Of a stretch of DNA of 64,000 nucleotides, positions 55,655-63,588 are shown one piece after another (position 1 is the stretch's first letter; every line of letters starts with the position of its first letter). Under the pieces are notes generated by a model. That model made no database searches. It was not told the origin of the DNA and worked only from the letters and a program-made list of their open reading frames with translations. The position numbers were made by a program, and so were the translations under genes. The DNA comes from Shimia aestuarii (lineage in GTDB: Bacteria > Pseudomonadota > Alphaproteobacteria > Rhodobacterales > Rhodobacteraceae): the NCBI RefSeq assembly GCF_022814865.1, contig NZ_JAKVRD010000010.1:62001-126000 (forward strand), read 5' to 3'.

Positions 55655-57085
55655 ATGCCGAATTCCTTTGATTATTTCGTTGTGTTCGCGGAGATGCGGA
55701 CGGGGTCCAATTTCCTTGAGACGAACCTCAATGCCTTCGAGGGGCTCGCCTGTTACGGGGAGGCGTTCAATCCGCATTTCATCGGTTATCCGAACAAGGA
55801 TGATATCCTTGGTGTGACCCTTGAAACGCGGACGCAGGATCCGTTCGAGCTTATCAAGGTGATCCGGCGGCAGGATGGGGTTCTTGGTGGGTTTCGCTAT
55901 TTCCACGACCATGATCCGCGAATCCTCGATACCTGTCTGGCCGATCCGCGCTGTGCCAAGATTGTGCTAACGCGCAATCCAATCGACAGCTACGTGTCCC
56001 TCAAAATCGCACGGGCGACGGGGCAATGGAAGCTTACTGATGTGCGGCGGCGCAAGGAGGCAGGGAAGATCCAATTCGACAAGGACGAGTTCCGTGCCCA
56101 TGTCGAAGAGCTTCAGGCGTTTCAGGTCCAGCTTATGAACCGGCTCCAGACCACGGGGCAGACGGCGTTCTATGTCGCCTATGAGGACTTACAGGATGTC
56201 GAGGTCATGAATGGCCTTGCGAAGTTCCTTGGTGTGGAAGAGACGCTTGAGGCGCTTGATACCTCTCTCAAACGGCAGAACCCGAGTCCGATTTCGAAGA
56301 AAGTCGCCAATATCGAGGACGTGTCGGACGCGCTGGCAGAGTTGGATCGGTTCAACCTCACCCGGACACCGAATTTTGAACCGCGCCGCAACCCGGCAGT
56401 GCCGACCTATGTCATGGGGGCCGAAACGCCGCTTTTGTTCATGCCGATGCGGTCGGGGCCGGAGACGCAAGTGAAAGCGTGGATGGCAGCGCTCGACGGC
56501 GTATCCGTGGATGACTTGCCGACCAAGGGCAATCAGAAAGACCTGCGCATCTGGCGTCGCAACAATAAAGGGCACCGCACCTTTACCGTATTGCGTCACC
56601 CGGTGGCACGGGCGCATGCCGCGTTCTGTCGTCGGGTGCTATCGATCGAAGAAGGGAGTTTCGCGGCAATCCGCAAGTCCCTACGTAAGCTCTATAAGGT
56701 GCCGCTTCCGGATGGGGCGCCGGGGGCGGGATATGATCTCGACGCGCATCGAGAGGCGTTTCTTGGCTATCTCGCCTTCGTGAAGGCGAATCTTGCCGGG
56801 CAAACAAGTATTCGAATCGATGGGCATTGGGCGACGCAGTCGGCGATTCTCAAGGGGTTCGGAGAGCTTTGCTTTCCCGATGTCATCGTGCGCGAGGAAG
56901 ACATGGAGAGCTATCTTCCGGCATTGGCGATGCAAGTTGGCCATATGGGGCCGCCGGACCCCGAAGAGGCCGGTGCGGACGAGCCGTTTTCATTGGATGC
57001 GGTCTATGATGACGAGATCGAGGCTTTGGTTGCCGACATCTATCAACGCGACTACCTGAACTTCGGATTTGATCGCTGGCGCTAG
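55655..57085 (+). CDS. Tandem sulfotransferase: two sulfotransferase-like domains in one protein
   Basis: The 476-residue protein has two parts. The N-terminal part (1-250) has VVFAEMRTGSNFLETNLNAF (PAPS 5' loop) and KIVLTRNPIDSYVSLKIARATGQWK (3' site), as in Stf0/NodH-type enzymes. The C-terminal part (about 258-476) has LLFMPMRSGPETQVKAWMAALDG, then FTVLRHPVARAHAAFCRRVL and the ending YQRDYLNFGF, like Sulfotransfer_2-type enzymes. The second 5' loop lacks the GS/GT of the first, so its PAPS binding is less certain. It ends 7 bp from convergent ptsN. CysQ upstream could remove its PAP product. Confidence 0.85.
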   Translation: MPNSFDYFVVFAEMRTGSNFLETNLNAFEGLACYGEAFNPHFIGYPNKDDILGVTLETRTQDPFELIKVIRRQDGVLGGFRYFHDHDPRILDTCLADPRCAKIVLTRNPIDSYVSLKIARATGQWKLTDVRRRKEAGKIQFDKDEFRAHVEELQAFQVQLMNRLQTTGQTAFYVAYEDLQDVEVMNGLAKFLGVEETLEALDTSLKRQNPSPISKKVANIEDVSDALAELDRFNLTRTPNFEPRRNPAVPTYVMGAETPLLFMPMRSGPETQVKAWMAALDGVSVDDLPTKGNQKDLRIWRRNNKGHRTFTVLRHPVARAHAAFCRRVLSIEEGSFAAIRKSLRKLYKVPLPDGAPGAGYDLDAHREAFLGYLAFVKANLAGQTSIRIDGHWATQSAILKGFGELCFPDVIVREEDMESYLPALAMQVGHMGPPDPEEAGADEPFSLDAVYDDEIEALVADIYQRDYLNFGFDRWR

Positions 57086-57092
57086 TGCCGGT

Positions 57093-57557
57093 TTAGGCGG
57101 CTTGAACGTTCTGGGATTCGGTCAGAATCGAATAGAGCGTCTGTGTTTCCTGATTGGCGCGCAGCTTGGCGCAAATCGCATTCTCACGCAGAGTCCGAGA
57201 GACAAGAGCGAGCGCCTTCAGGTGCTCCACGCCGGCGTCTTCCGGTGCGAAGAGGGCGAAGGCGATGTCGACCGGCTGACGGTCGACAGCGTTGAAATCA
57301 ACGGGTTTTTCAAGGCGCACGAAAGCACCGACCACAGAGCTGAGGCCTTCTAGGCGGGCATGGGGCAGGGCAACGCCATGTCCCACGCCGGTTGGACCGA
57401 GGTTTTCACGCTCAAGAAGAGCCTCCACAACACGGGACGCATCGAGGCCATAGGCCGACTCGGCCACCTCTCCGATCGCATGCAAAAGACGCTTCTTGCT
57501 CGAGGCGGACGAAACAACTTTGACCGCCTCGGGCTTGAGGATTTTCGACAGATCCAT
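57093..57557 (-). CDS. ptsN: PTS IIA-like nitrogen regulatory protein
   Basis: The 154-residue EIIA domain has the phosphorylated histidine in GVALPHARLEGL (about residue 66). ERENLGPTGVGHGVALPHA is the EIIA-Ntr signature. It belongs to the PTS-Ntr phosphorelay, which adjusts potassium, carbon and nitrogen responses rather than sugar transport. It lies 46 bp downstream of hpf, the usual order in proteobacteria. Confidence 0.94.
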   Translation of the reverse strand: MDLSKILKPEAVKVVSSASSKKRLLHAIGEVAESAYGLDASRVVEALLERENLGPTGVGHGVALPHARLEGLSSVVGAFVRLEKPVDFNAVDRQPVDIAFALFAPEDAGVEHLKALALVSRTLRENAICAKLRANQETQTLYSILTESQNVQAA

Positions 57558-57603
57558 AATGCCAATTTCTCCGGGCAGGGCGTCTCGCCGCTACCGCTTG
57601 TCC

Positions 57604-58167
57604 TTATGGATCGATCCAGCCGATATTGCCGTCTTCACGGCGATAGACCACGTTCAATCCGTTTTTTGCCTCGTTGCGGAAAACGACGACAGGCACACCT
57701 GCGAGCTCCATCTGCATCACGGCCTCGCCGACACTAAGCGATGGAATTTTGGTTTCCATCTCGGCGATGATCATGGGCTGGAGCGTATCGGGCTCTGCCT
57801 GCTCGGATTCCCCTTCTGAGGCGAGGATATACGAGGACGCGCCCAAGAGTTCAACCGGTTCCGCGCGCTCCTTGTGATGGTCCTTCAATCGGCGCTTGTA
57901 TCGCCGGAGTTGCTTTTCCATTTTTTGAGCACAACCGTCGAAAGCGCCGTAAATCTCAGTCGCGTGCGCCTTGGCCTGAGCGGTCAGACCTGTGGAGAGG
58001 TGAACGGTTGCCTCACATACAAATTCATGTGCGCTTTTGGAAAAGACGATGTTGGCATCGGTCGGGCGCTCGGCGTATTTCGATACGACGGCGCTTAGCT
58101 CGTCCTTCACATGAGTCTGAAGGGCATCACCGATGTCGATTTGTTTTCCGGTAATCTGATAGCGCAT
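57604..58167 (-). CDS. hpf: Ribosome hibernation promoting factor, long form
   Basis: The 187-residue protein has the YfiA/HPF N-terminal domain (MRYQITGKQIDIGDALQTHVKDELSAVVSKYAERPTDANIVFSK; YGAFDGCAQKMEKQLRRYKRRLKDHH). The C-terminal dimerisation domain is at about 130-187 (IPSLSVGEAVMQMELAGVPVVVFRNEAKNGLNVVYRREDGNIGWIDP). The long form joins 70S ribosomes into inactive 100S dimers by itself. The ATG at 58167 has AGGAAAACAGG upstream. Confidence 0.94.
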   Translation of the reverse strand: MRYQITGKQIDIGDALQTHVKDELSAVVSKYAERPTDANIVFSKSAHEFVCEATVHLSTGLTAQAKAHATEIYGAFDGCAQKMEKQLRRYKRRLKDHHKERAEPVELLGASSYILASEGESEQAEPDTLQPMIIAEMETKIPSLSVGEAVMQMELAGVPVVVFRNEAKNGLNVVYRREDGNIGWIDP

Positions 58168-58410
58168 CCTGTTTTCCTTTTCTTTGACATGACGGCCCGA
58201 ACCACGGGCGACAAGCGAGCGTGATTGTTCAGGTTCGTATGCTGGGATAGGACATTTTCGTTGCTTGCCCGCCATCGGGCCTTTGGAAAGGCCGCACGAG
58301 ATAGCAGTGCGAGTCCGAAAATGTCATAGGAGTATTTGACGCCCTCGGGCGGGGGATTGTCAATGATCCATCACAAGATTCAGCGGCACATTCCCGCGCA
58401 ATTGACCGAG

Positions 58411-59169
58411 TCAGGAGATGCGGAAATTGTCGCCGAGATAGACGCGGCGCACGTTTTCGTTCTCGACCACGTCATCCGGCGTCCCGGACATGAGCACCTT
58501 GCCGTCATGAAGAATATAGGCGCGGTCGACGATCTCGAGCGTCTCGCGCACGTTGTGATCGGTGATGAGCACGCCGATGCCGCGTTTCTTGAGGTCTGCC
58601 ACGAGATGGCGAATATCGCCGACCGAAATGGGGTCCACACCGGCAAAGGGCTCGTCGAGGAGAAGATAGCTCGGGTCGGCGGCGAGGCAGCGCGCGATTT
58701 CAACCCGGCGGCGCTCCCCGCCGGAGAGCGCAAGGGCAGGCGCGCGGCGCAGGTGCTCGATCGAGAATTCAGACAGAAGCTCTTCGAGGCGTTCGCGTCG
58801 TTTGTGGCGATCTTTCTGCGTGATATCGAGAATGGCAGTGATGTTTTCCTCGACCGTGAGGCCGCGGAAGATCGACATCTCTTGCGGAAGATAGCCGATG
58901 CCAAGCTTGGCGCGGCGATACATCGGGAGATGTGTGACATCGCGTCCGTCGAGCGTCACACGTCCGCCTTCCGGCATGATGAGGCCGGCGATGGCGTAGA
59001 ACGTTGTGGTCTTACCGGAACCGTTGGGGCCGAGCAGGGCAACCACCTCGCCACGGTTCAGCACCATAGAGAAGTCGCGGATCACCGTGCGCTTGCGATA
59101 GCTCTTGCGCAGATTGTCGACCCGAAGGCCGGAGGCGCTCTCGGTCACAGTCAAATCGGGAGATGCCAT
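58411..59169 (-). CDS. lptB: LPS export ABC transporter ATPase LptB
   Basis: The 252-residue protein has Walker A GPNGSGKTTT, LSGGERRRVEIARCLA and YLLLDEPFAGVDP, and YLPQEMSIFRGLTVEENI, which is specific to LptB. It energises removal of LPS from the inner membrane. The ATG at 59169 overlaps the lptA stop by one base (TGATG). About 240 bp without a gene follow before hpf. rpoN, which lies there in many proteobacteria, is absent. Confidence 0.96.
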   Translation of the reverse strand: MASPDLTVTESASGLRVDNLRKSYRKRTVIRDFSMVLNRGEVVALLGPNGSGKTTTFYAIAGLIMPEGGRVTLDGRDVTHLPMYRRAKLGIGYLPQEMSIFRGLTVEENITAILDITQKDRHKRRERLEELLSEFSIEHLRRAPALALSGGERRRVEIARCLAADPSYLLLDEPFAGVDPISVGDIRHLVADLKKRGIGVLITDHNVRETLEIVDRAYILHDGKVLMSGTPDDVVENENVRRVYLGDNFRIS

Positions 59170-59657
59170 CAATTGTCCTCGGTCCGCATAATCGTTTTTA
59201 CACGGCCTTCCATCTGGGCGGTGCCGGTCTCGAGATTGACGGTCATTCTCTGGGATTGGAGCGTGTTCGTGCCTTGGGTCACGAGGACATCGCCCGTCAT
59301 GACAACGATGCTGTCCTCGACTCTATAGACGGCGTCTTTTGATTCCGCAGCATCCGGGCCATCGACGAGAAGCACGCCGCCAAAGCCTTCGAGCCGCGCA
59401 ATGCCAGAGTTCGAATCGTTGTAGAACACGTGCACCTCGGGGGCAGACATCCGCATGGTGCCCTGTTTGATCCGCACATTGCCTCGAAATATCGCCGTGC
59501 CGTTCTCTTGATCCACAGAGAGCGAGTCTGCATTTACCTCGACCGGAAGATCCGAATTTTCCTGCGAAGTCCCGAAGGCGACCTCGAACCCTTGGGCTAG
59601 GGTGGCGGAGGGGAGGGCAAGAGCAAGGGAAATGAAGAAAACTTTGATGAAAGACAC
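59169..59657 (-). CDS. lptA: LPS transport periplasmic protein LptA
   Basis: The 162-residue protein has a signal peptide (VFFISLALALPSATLA-Q). The OstA-like fold follows: VEVNADSLSVDQENGTAIFRGNVRIKQGTMRMSAPEVHVFY, VVMTGDVLVTQGTNTLQSQRMTVNLETGTAQMEGRV. It forms the periplasmic LPS bridge. The start is GTG at 59657. It lies 12 bp after lptC. Confidence 0.93.
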   Translation of the reverse strand: MSFIKVFFISLALALPSATLAQGFEVAFGTSQENSDLPVEVNADSLSVDQENGTAIFRGNVRIKQGTMRMSAPEVHVFYNDSNSGIARLEGFGGVLLVDGPDAAESKDAVYRVEDSIVVMTGDVLVTQGTNTLQSQRMTVNLETGTAQMEGRVKTIMRTEDN

Positions 59658-59669
59658 GGGCGACCTCGA

Positions 59670-60278
59670 TTAATCCACGGGCTCATATATCAATTTCACA
59701 CCCTCGGAGAAAAACAAAGTGGTTTCTCCGGTGGCCTGGTCCTCTGTCACCTCAAGGCGACCAGCAGTTAGATCGCCGCCGGGGCCGGTGCTATGGACTG
59801 TGCCGGGCGAGAGGAGTCTGCCGTCTCGCATGTGCGCGATAAGCTCTTGAGAGCGGATATCATACCCTGCCGAGCTTTTGATCTGAACATCACCCAGCAG
59901 TGTGGCGATGTGATTTCCGTTGTCGATCTCGGCCGTTTCCGAGGTCATGTTGATGCGAGAGCCATCGGTAAAGTCGATACGGGCGTCCATCTTCGTGGCG
60001 GATGACCGGGTCGGGTCTTCGAGGTTGGGACGCGCGGACTCTGCTGCAAAAGCAACGAGATGCCCTGCTGTTGTGCGTCCAGAAAAGAACGGGGCGGTGA
60101 TCTGTTGTTCGCGGGCGCGCTGAGCGAGATCGACCTCTGCAAATGGGATGGAGGCGGTGCTGTCGGTGATCCGGTTGGAGACGAGAAAGAGCGTCGAAAG
60201 CAAGCCGAGCGCAATCAGCGGCAGGGCGACCTTGAGGATGGCGACAAGCCGGGAGTATGTCATCCCAACGCGGACCAT
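59670..60278 (-). CDS. lptC: LPS export protein LptC
   Basis: The 202-residue protein has a membrane anchor (LVAILKVALPLIALGLLSTLFLVS). An OstA-like beta part follows (MDARIDFTDGSRINMTSETAEIDNGNHIATLLGDVQIKSSAGYDIRSQELIAHMRDGRLLSPGTVHSTGP). It hands LPS from the LptBFG complex to LptA. The ATG at 60278 lies 1 bp after the kdsD stop; an upstream TTG start is possible but would overlap kdsD. Confidence 0.9.
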   Translation of the reverse strand: MVRVGMTYSRLVAILKVALPLIALGLLSTLFLVSNRITDSTASIPFAEVDLAQRAREQQITAPFFSGRTTAGHLVAFAAESARPNLEDPTRSSATKMDARIDFTDGSRINMTSETAEIDNGNHIATLLGDVQIKSSAGYDIRSQELIAHMRDGRLLSPGTVHSTGPGGDLTAGRLEVTEDQATGETTLFFSEGVKLIYEPVD

Positions 60279-60279
60279 C

Positions 60280-61248
60280 TCAGCCAAGCCCAACCCTCAG
60301 GCAGTCATGGATATGCAAGAGGCCGAGCGGTGCGCCATCGCTTTGCGGGTCAATCACGAAGACGCAGGTGATCTTGCGCGCGTTCATCAGCGCAACCGCC
60401 TCTTCGGCAAGTGCCTCTGGCGGAATGGTTTTCGGGGCGCGGGTCATGACTTCGCGCGCGCTGTGATCGAGAAGGCCGTCCATGTGACGACGCAAGTCAC
60501 CGTCGGTGATAATTCCGGCGAGGGCGCCGTTTGCATCGGTGACGCCAACAACCCCAAAACCTTTCTGGCTAATCTCGAGAAGCGCGTCGGCCATCGATGT
60601 GTCCTCGGACACCAGCGGCAACGCGCTCTCCTTGTGCATCAGGTCACTGACACGGGAAAGCTGAGCGCCGAGTTTGCCACCAGGGTGGAACTCGCGAAAA
60701 TGTTCGGGCGTGAAGCGGCGGTGCTCCATGAGGGCGATCGCGAGGGCATCGCCAAGCGCAAGTGTCATTGTGGTCGAGGACGTAGGCACGATCCCAGAAC
60801 CGCAGGCTTCTTCGGCGGGCGGCAGGATCAGGCCCACGTCCGATTGCTTGATTAGGGTCGAGCCGGGCCGGCTTGCGACGCCGATCATCGGGATGTTGAA
60901 GCGGCGGGTATAGGCAATGACATCTGCGAGTTCCGGCGTTTCGCCCGAGTTCGACAAAACAAGTGCGACGTCGCCCTGGGCCATCATGCCAAGATCACCG
61001 TGCGAGGCTTCGGCAGGGTGCACGAAATGAGCGGGGGTGCCAGTCGAGGCAAGGGTTGCGGCGATCTTGCGGGCGATGTGGCCGGATTTCCCCATACCCG
61101 ACACAATGATCCGGCCTTTGGCCGAGAGCATGGTTTCCACGGCCTTGTCGAAATCCCCGTCGAGACCTTCGCCGAGCTGGCGCAGGGCGTCTGCTTCGGT
61201 GGCGATCACGCGGCGGGCGGTGTCGAGGAATGCGTGCGAATGGGTCAT
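60280..61248 (-). CDS. kdsD: Arabinose-5-phosphate isomerase (KdsD/KpsF type)
   Basis: The 322-residue protein has a SIS domain (IIVSGMGKSGHIARKIAATLASTGTPAHFVHPAEASHGDLGMM; LSNSGETPEL) and two C-terminal CBS domains (from about 200; DLMHKESALPLVSEDTSMADALLEIS; GIITDGDLRRHM). It makes D-arabinose 5-phosphate, the precursor of Kdo. Its ATG overlaps the RNase D-like stop by one base. The order kdsD-lptC-lptA-lptB is standard. Confidence 0.94.
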   Translation of the reverse strand: MTHSHAFLDTARRVIATEADALRQLGEGLDGDFDKAVETMLSAKGRIIVSGMGKSGHIARKIAATLASTGTPAHFVHPAEASHGDLGMMAQGDVALVLSNSGETPELADVIAYTRRFNIPMIGVASRPGSTLIKQSDVGLILPPAEEACGSGIVPTSSTTMTLALGDALAIALMEHRRFTPEHFREFHPGGKLGAQLSRVSDLMHKESALPLVSEDTSMADALLEISQKGFGVVGVTDANGALAGIITDGDLRRHMDGLLDHSAREVMTRAPKTIPPEALAEEAVALMNARKITCVFVIDPQSDGAPLGLLHIHDCLRVGLG

Positions 61249-61859
61249 CAGTGTGCGAAGATATCTTGCTCGGGCCAGCCCGCGAGATCGAGCTTCGCGC
61301 GCATGGGCAGGAAATCAAAACAGGCCTGCGCCATCTCTGTGCGGCCTTCCCGGTCGAGGCGCTTGTTCAACTCGTCGCGCAACTGGTGCAGGTAGAGCAC
61401 GTCGGAGGCGGCGTAGTCGAGTTGTGCATTGGTCAGGGTTTCGGCTCCCCAGTCGCTCATCTGCTGCTGTTTGGAGATGTCGACGCCAATAAGTTCCTGA
61501 AGAAGGTTCTTGAGACCGTGGCGATCCGTGTAGGTGCGGATGAGCTTGGACGCGATCTTGGTGCAATAGACCGGCGCGGTGAGGGCGCCAAAGGCGTTAT
61601 ACATCGCGGCGATGTCAAAGCGGCCGAAGTGAAACAGCTTGAGCACGTTCGGATCTTCGAGCATGCGGCAGAGATTGGGCGCCTCGGTCTGGCCCTTGGC
61701 GACCTGCACAAGATGGGCGTTCCCGTCACCGCCCGACATCTGGATCACGCAGAGCCTATCGCGATGGGGGTTGAGCCCCATTGTTTCGCAATCGATGGCC
61801 ACAACAGGGCCAAGGTCGAGATCGTCGGGAAGATCGTTCTGATATAGGTGGTTCGCCAT
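61248..61859 (-). CDS. RNase D-like 3'-5' exonuclease, single domain
   Basis: The 203-residue DEDD-family exonuclease has VAIDCETMGLNP (Asp23, Glu25), LKLFHFGRFDIAAMY and LDYAASDVLYLHQLRDEL (the last Asp and the Tyr of DEDDy). The HRDC domains of E. coli RNase D are missing, so it is about half that length; such short forms are usual in alphaproteobacteria. It probably processes tRNA or other small RNAs. It starts the kdsD-lpt operon; GAGGCATTGAG precedes the ATG. Confidence 0.88.
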   Translation of the reverse strand: MANHLYQNDLPDDLDLGPVVAIDCETMGLNPHRDRLCVIQMSGGDGNAHLVQVAKGQTEAPNLCRMLEDPNVLKLFHFGRFDIAAMYNAFGALTAPVYCTKIASKLIRTYTDRHGLKNLLQELIGVDISKQQQMSDWGAETLTNAQLDYAASDVLYLHQLRDELNKRLDREGRTEMAQACFDFLPMRAKLDLAGWPEQDIFAH

Positions 61860-62046
61860 CTCAATGCCTCGGAATAACCGGATAGAGAGGACTTACGGGT
61901 TTCGTGTCGCCGTTTCAATGACAGATGGCGATACGGCAGCGCCGGAATTGCCGCGTCGCGAGAGAGAAAGACAGCGGATTCCTATGCGTTCTTGAGGTGT
62001 TGGGGGTGTTGGTGCTTGACGATTGTGGGATCGCAATGCGCGTGCC

Positions 62047-63384
62047 TCAGGCCTCTGAAAGGGGCAGCCGGACAATGAAAGTTGTGCCGCGATCAGGGTT
62101 CTTGCGGTAGGAGATCGATCCACCGAGCGCCTCCATGATCCGCTTGGAGATATTCATCCCAAGCCCTGTGCCACCAATCTGTCGCGTGTCGGACGAGTCG
62201 ATCTGGGTAAAGCGGTCAAAGACCTTGTCATAGTCTTCTTCGGATAGGCCGATGCCCTTGTCGCTAAAGAGAATGTCGACATGGCTCTGGCCGACTTCGG
62301 TGCGGACGTCGACCGTGCTATCTGCGGGTGAGAACTTAGCGGCGTTTGACAGGATGTTGGAGAAAACCTGTTGCAGGCGGGCGCGGTCGCTGTTGACCCA
62401 GACGGACCCTGCTGGCGGGTTGAAATCGACCTGCACGTTTAGCCGTGAGGCGAAGGGCTCGTTGTCGGACACGGATTGTTCGATGGTTTCGCCGAGGTCG
62501 AGCGTTTCCGTTTCAAAGGTCACACGGCCGCTTTCGACGCTTTGCAGGTCGAGGATTTCGTTGATCAGTGTGAGCAGGCGGGTGCAATTCCTCTGTGCCA
62601 CCTTGAGGGTCTTGCTCACTTGATCCGGTAGCTCTCCAAGAATGCCGGAGTTCACAAGGTCCACCGATCCTTTGATTGAGGTCAGGGGCGTGCGCAATTC
62701 ATGGCTCATTGTCGAGACGAATTCCGTCTTGGCGCGATAGGCCATCTGCGAGTTCTCATGCTCGACACGCAGTTGCCGCATCTGGGCAACTTGCGTCCTG
62801 TAGAGCTGCAGGTAGTGGCGCGAGCTGTCGATGATGAAGAAGAGCACGAAAAGGCTCGTGAAGAGTTGTGCCCAGAGCTCCGATTTCAGCGGCGCATCGG
62901 TTAGCACGATGTCGCGGATCGGGATGTAGAGAAACGTCGCGCCGTAAATCAGAAGGCGGATCGTTAGAACGGATTTGAGCTGATGGTTGTTCATCGCCGC
63001 GAACAGGGCGGCGGCGAATAGGAAGAACAGTGGCATGAAGTGAGTCGTGTGCCCCTGAAGCACCGCAATACCGATCGCATAGCCTGAAATGACCGAGGCA
63101 CTAAGAATGGTGCCGATATAAATCTGCCACATGAAACGCTTCTCGGTGGAGCGGTCCTTGCCGTTCCAATTCAAGGCGCGCTTAAAAACCCAGCAGTCAT
63201 AGATTTCAGAAGTCAGCACGAAAACAAGCACGCCAAGCGCGAGCCAGACATCATAGTAGAAGGCCGCCAAAGCAAGGGCGGCGCCGAAGATGATCTGTCG
63301 CTGCCAGATCAGGTCAATGCCGACCTGACAATAGTCTTTGATCTGGCGCGCCAATAGTGCCTGGTCGCTGCTCGTCTGATCCAT
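62047..63384 (-). CDS. Membrane sensor histidine kinase
   Basis: The 445-residue protein has six hydrophobic segments between residues about 31 and 186 (IIFGAALALAAFYYDVWLALGVLVFVL and following). A short coiled coil precedes the HisKA domain (phosphoacceptor His228 in VSTMSHELRTPL) and the ATPase domain (SNILSNAAKFS, FSDKGIGLSEEDYDKVFDRF, GGTGLGMNISKRI). No receiver domain is attached. The ATG at 63384 follows GAGGACGTG; the longer in-frame start at 63420 has no ribosome site. A response regulator partner is not in the window. It is divergent from the autoinducer synthase gene. Confidence 0.92.
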   Translation of the reverse strand: MDQTSSDQALLARQIKDYCQVGIDLIWQRQIIFGAALALAAFYYDVWLALGVLVFVLTSEIYDCWVFKRALNWNGKDRSTEKRFMWQIYIGTILSASVISGYAIGIAVLQGHTTHFMPLFFLFAAALFAAMNNHQLKSVLTIRLLIYGATFLYIPIRDIVLTDAPLKSELWAQLFTSLFVLFFIIDSSRHYLQLYRTQVAQMRQLRVEHENSQMAYRAKTEFVSTMSHELRTPLTSIKGSVDLVNSGILGELPDQVSKTLKVAQRNCTRLLTLINEILDLQSVESGRVTFETETLDLGETIEQSVSDNEPFASRLNVQVDFNPPAGSVWVNSDRARLQQVFSNILSNAAKFSPADSTVDVRTEVGQSHVDILFSDKGIGLSEEDYDKVFDRFTQIDSSDTRQIGGTGLGMNISKRIMEALGGSISYRKNPDRGTTFIVRLPLSEA

Positions 63385-63536
63385 CACGTCCTCAGTTCTC
63401 GCCTGCTCACGAAGTCCCATCTAGTTGGGTTGACCTGTTGGTAAACAATTTGCGTGTCGCGAACTGCAACGGCAACACGTTTCTCGGGAAAGGGCATTCT
63501 TCACACACGTTTAAATTGCTAACTTGGCGACAATGT

Positions 63537-63560
63537 GTCAACTCTAAGGAGATTGTTGAC
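63537..63560 (+). promoter_or_regulatory. Inverted repeat that places the ribosome site of the autoinducer synthase gene in its loop
   Basis: GTCAAC (63537-63542) and GTTGAC (63555-63560) flank TCTAAGGAGATT, which contains AAGGAG. As RNA it would form a 6-bp hairpin with the Shine-Dalgarno in the loop. As DNA it is a 24-bp dyad that a regulator could bind. The spacing differs from the classic lux box. Confidence 0.4.
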
Positions 63561-63588
63561 GAAGTTGGGTGAGCGGCTGGGGCGTCAA

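Noticed and set aside
58278-58293. Palindrome GGCCTTT-GG-AAAGGCC between lptB and hpf
   Set aside because: The stem is real, but there is no T run on either strand and no clear relation to a gene end; too little to call a terminator or operator.
63421-63588. lux box upstream of the autoinducer synthase
   Set aside because: No 18-20 bp dyad of the CTGT-N10-ACAG type was found; only the GTCAAC/GTTGAC dyad with different spacing is present.
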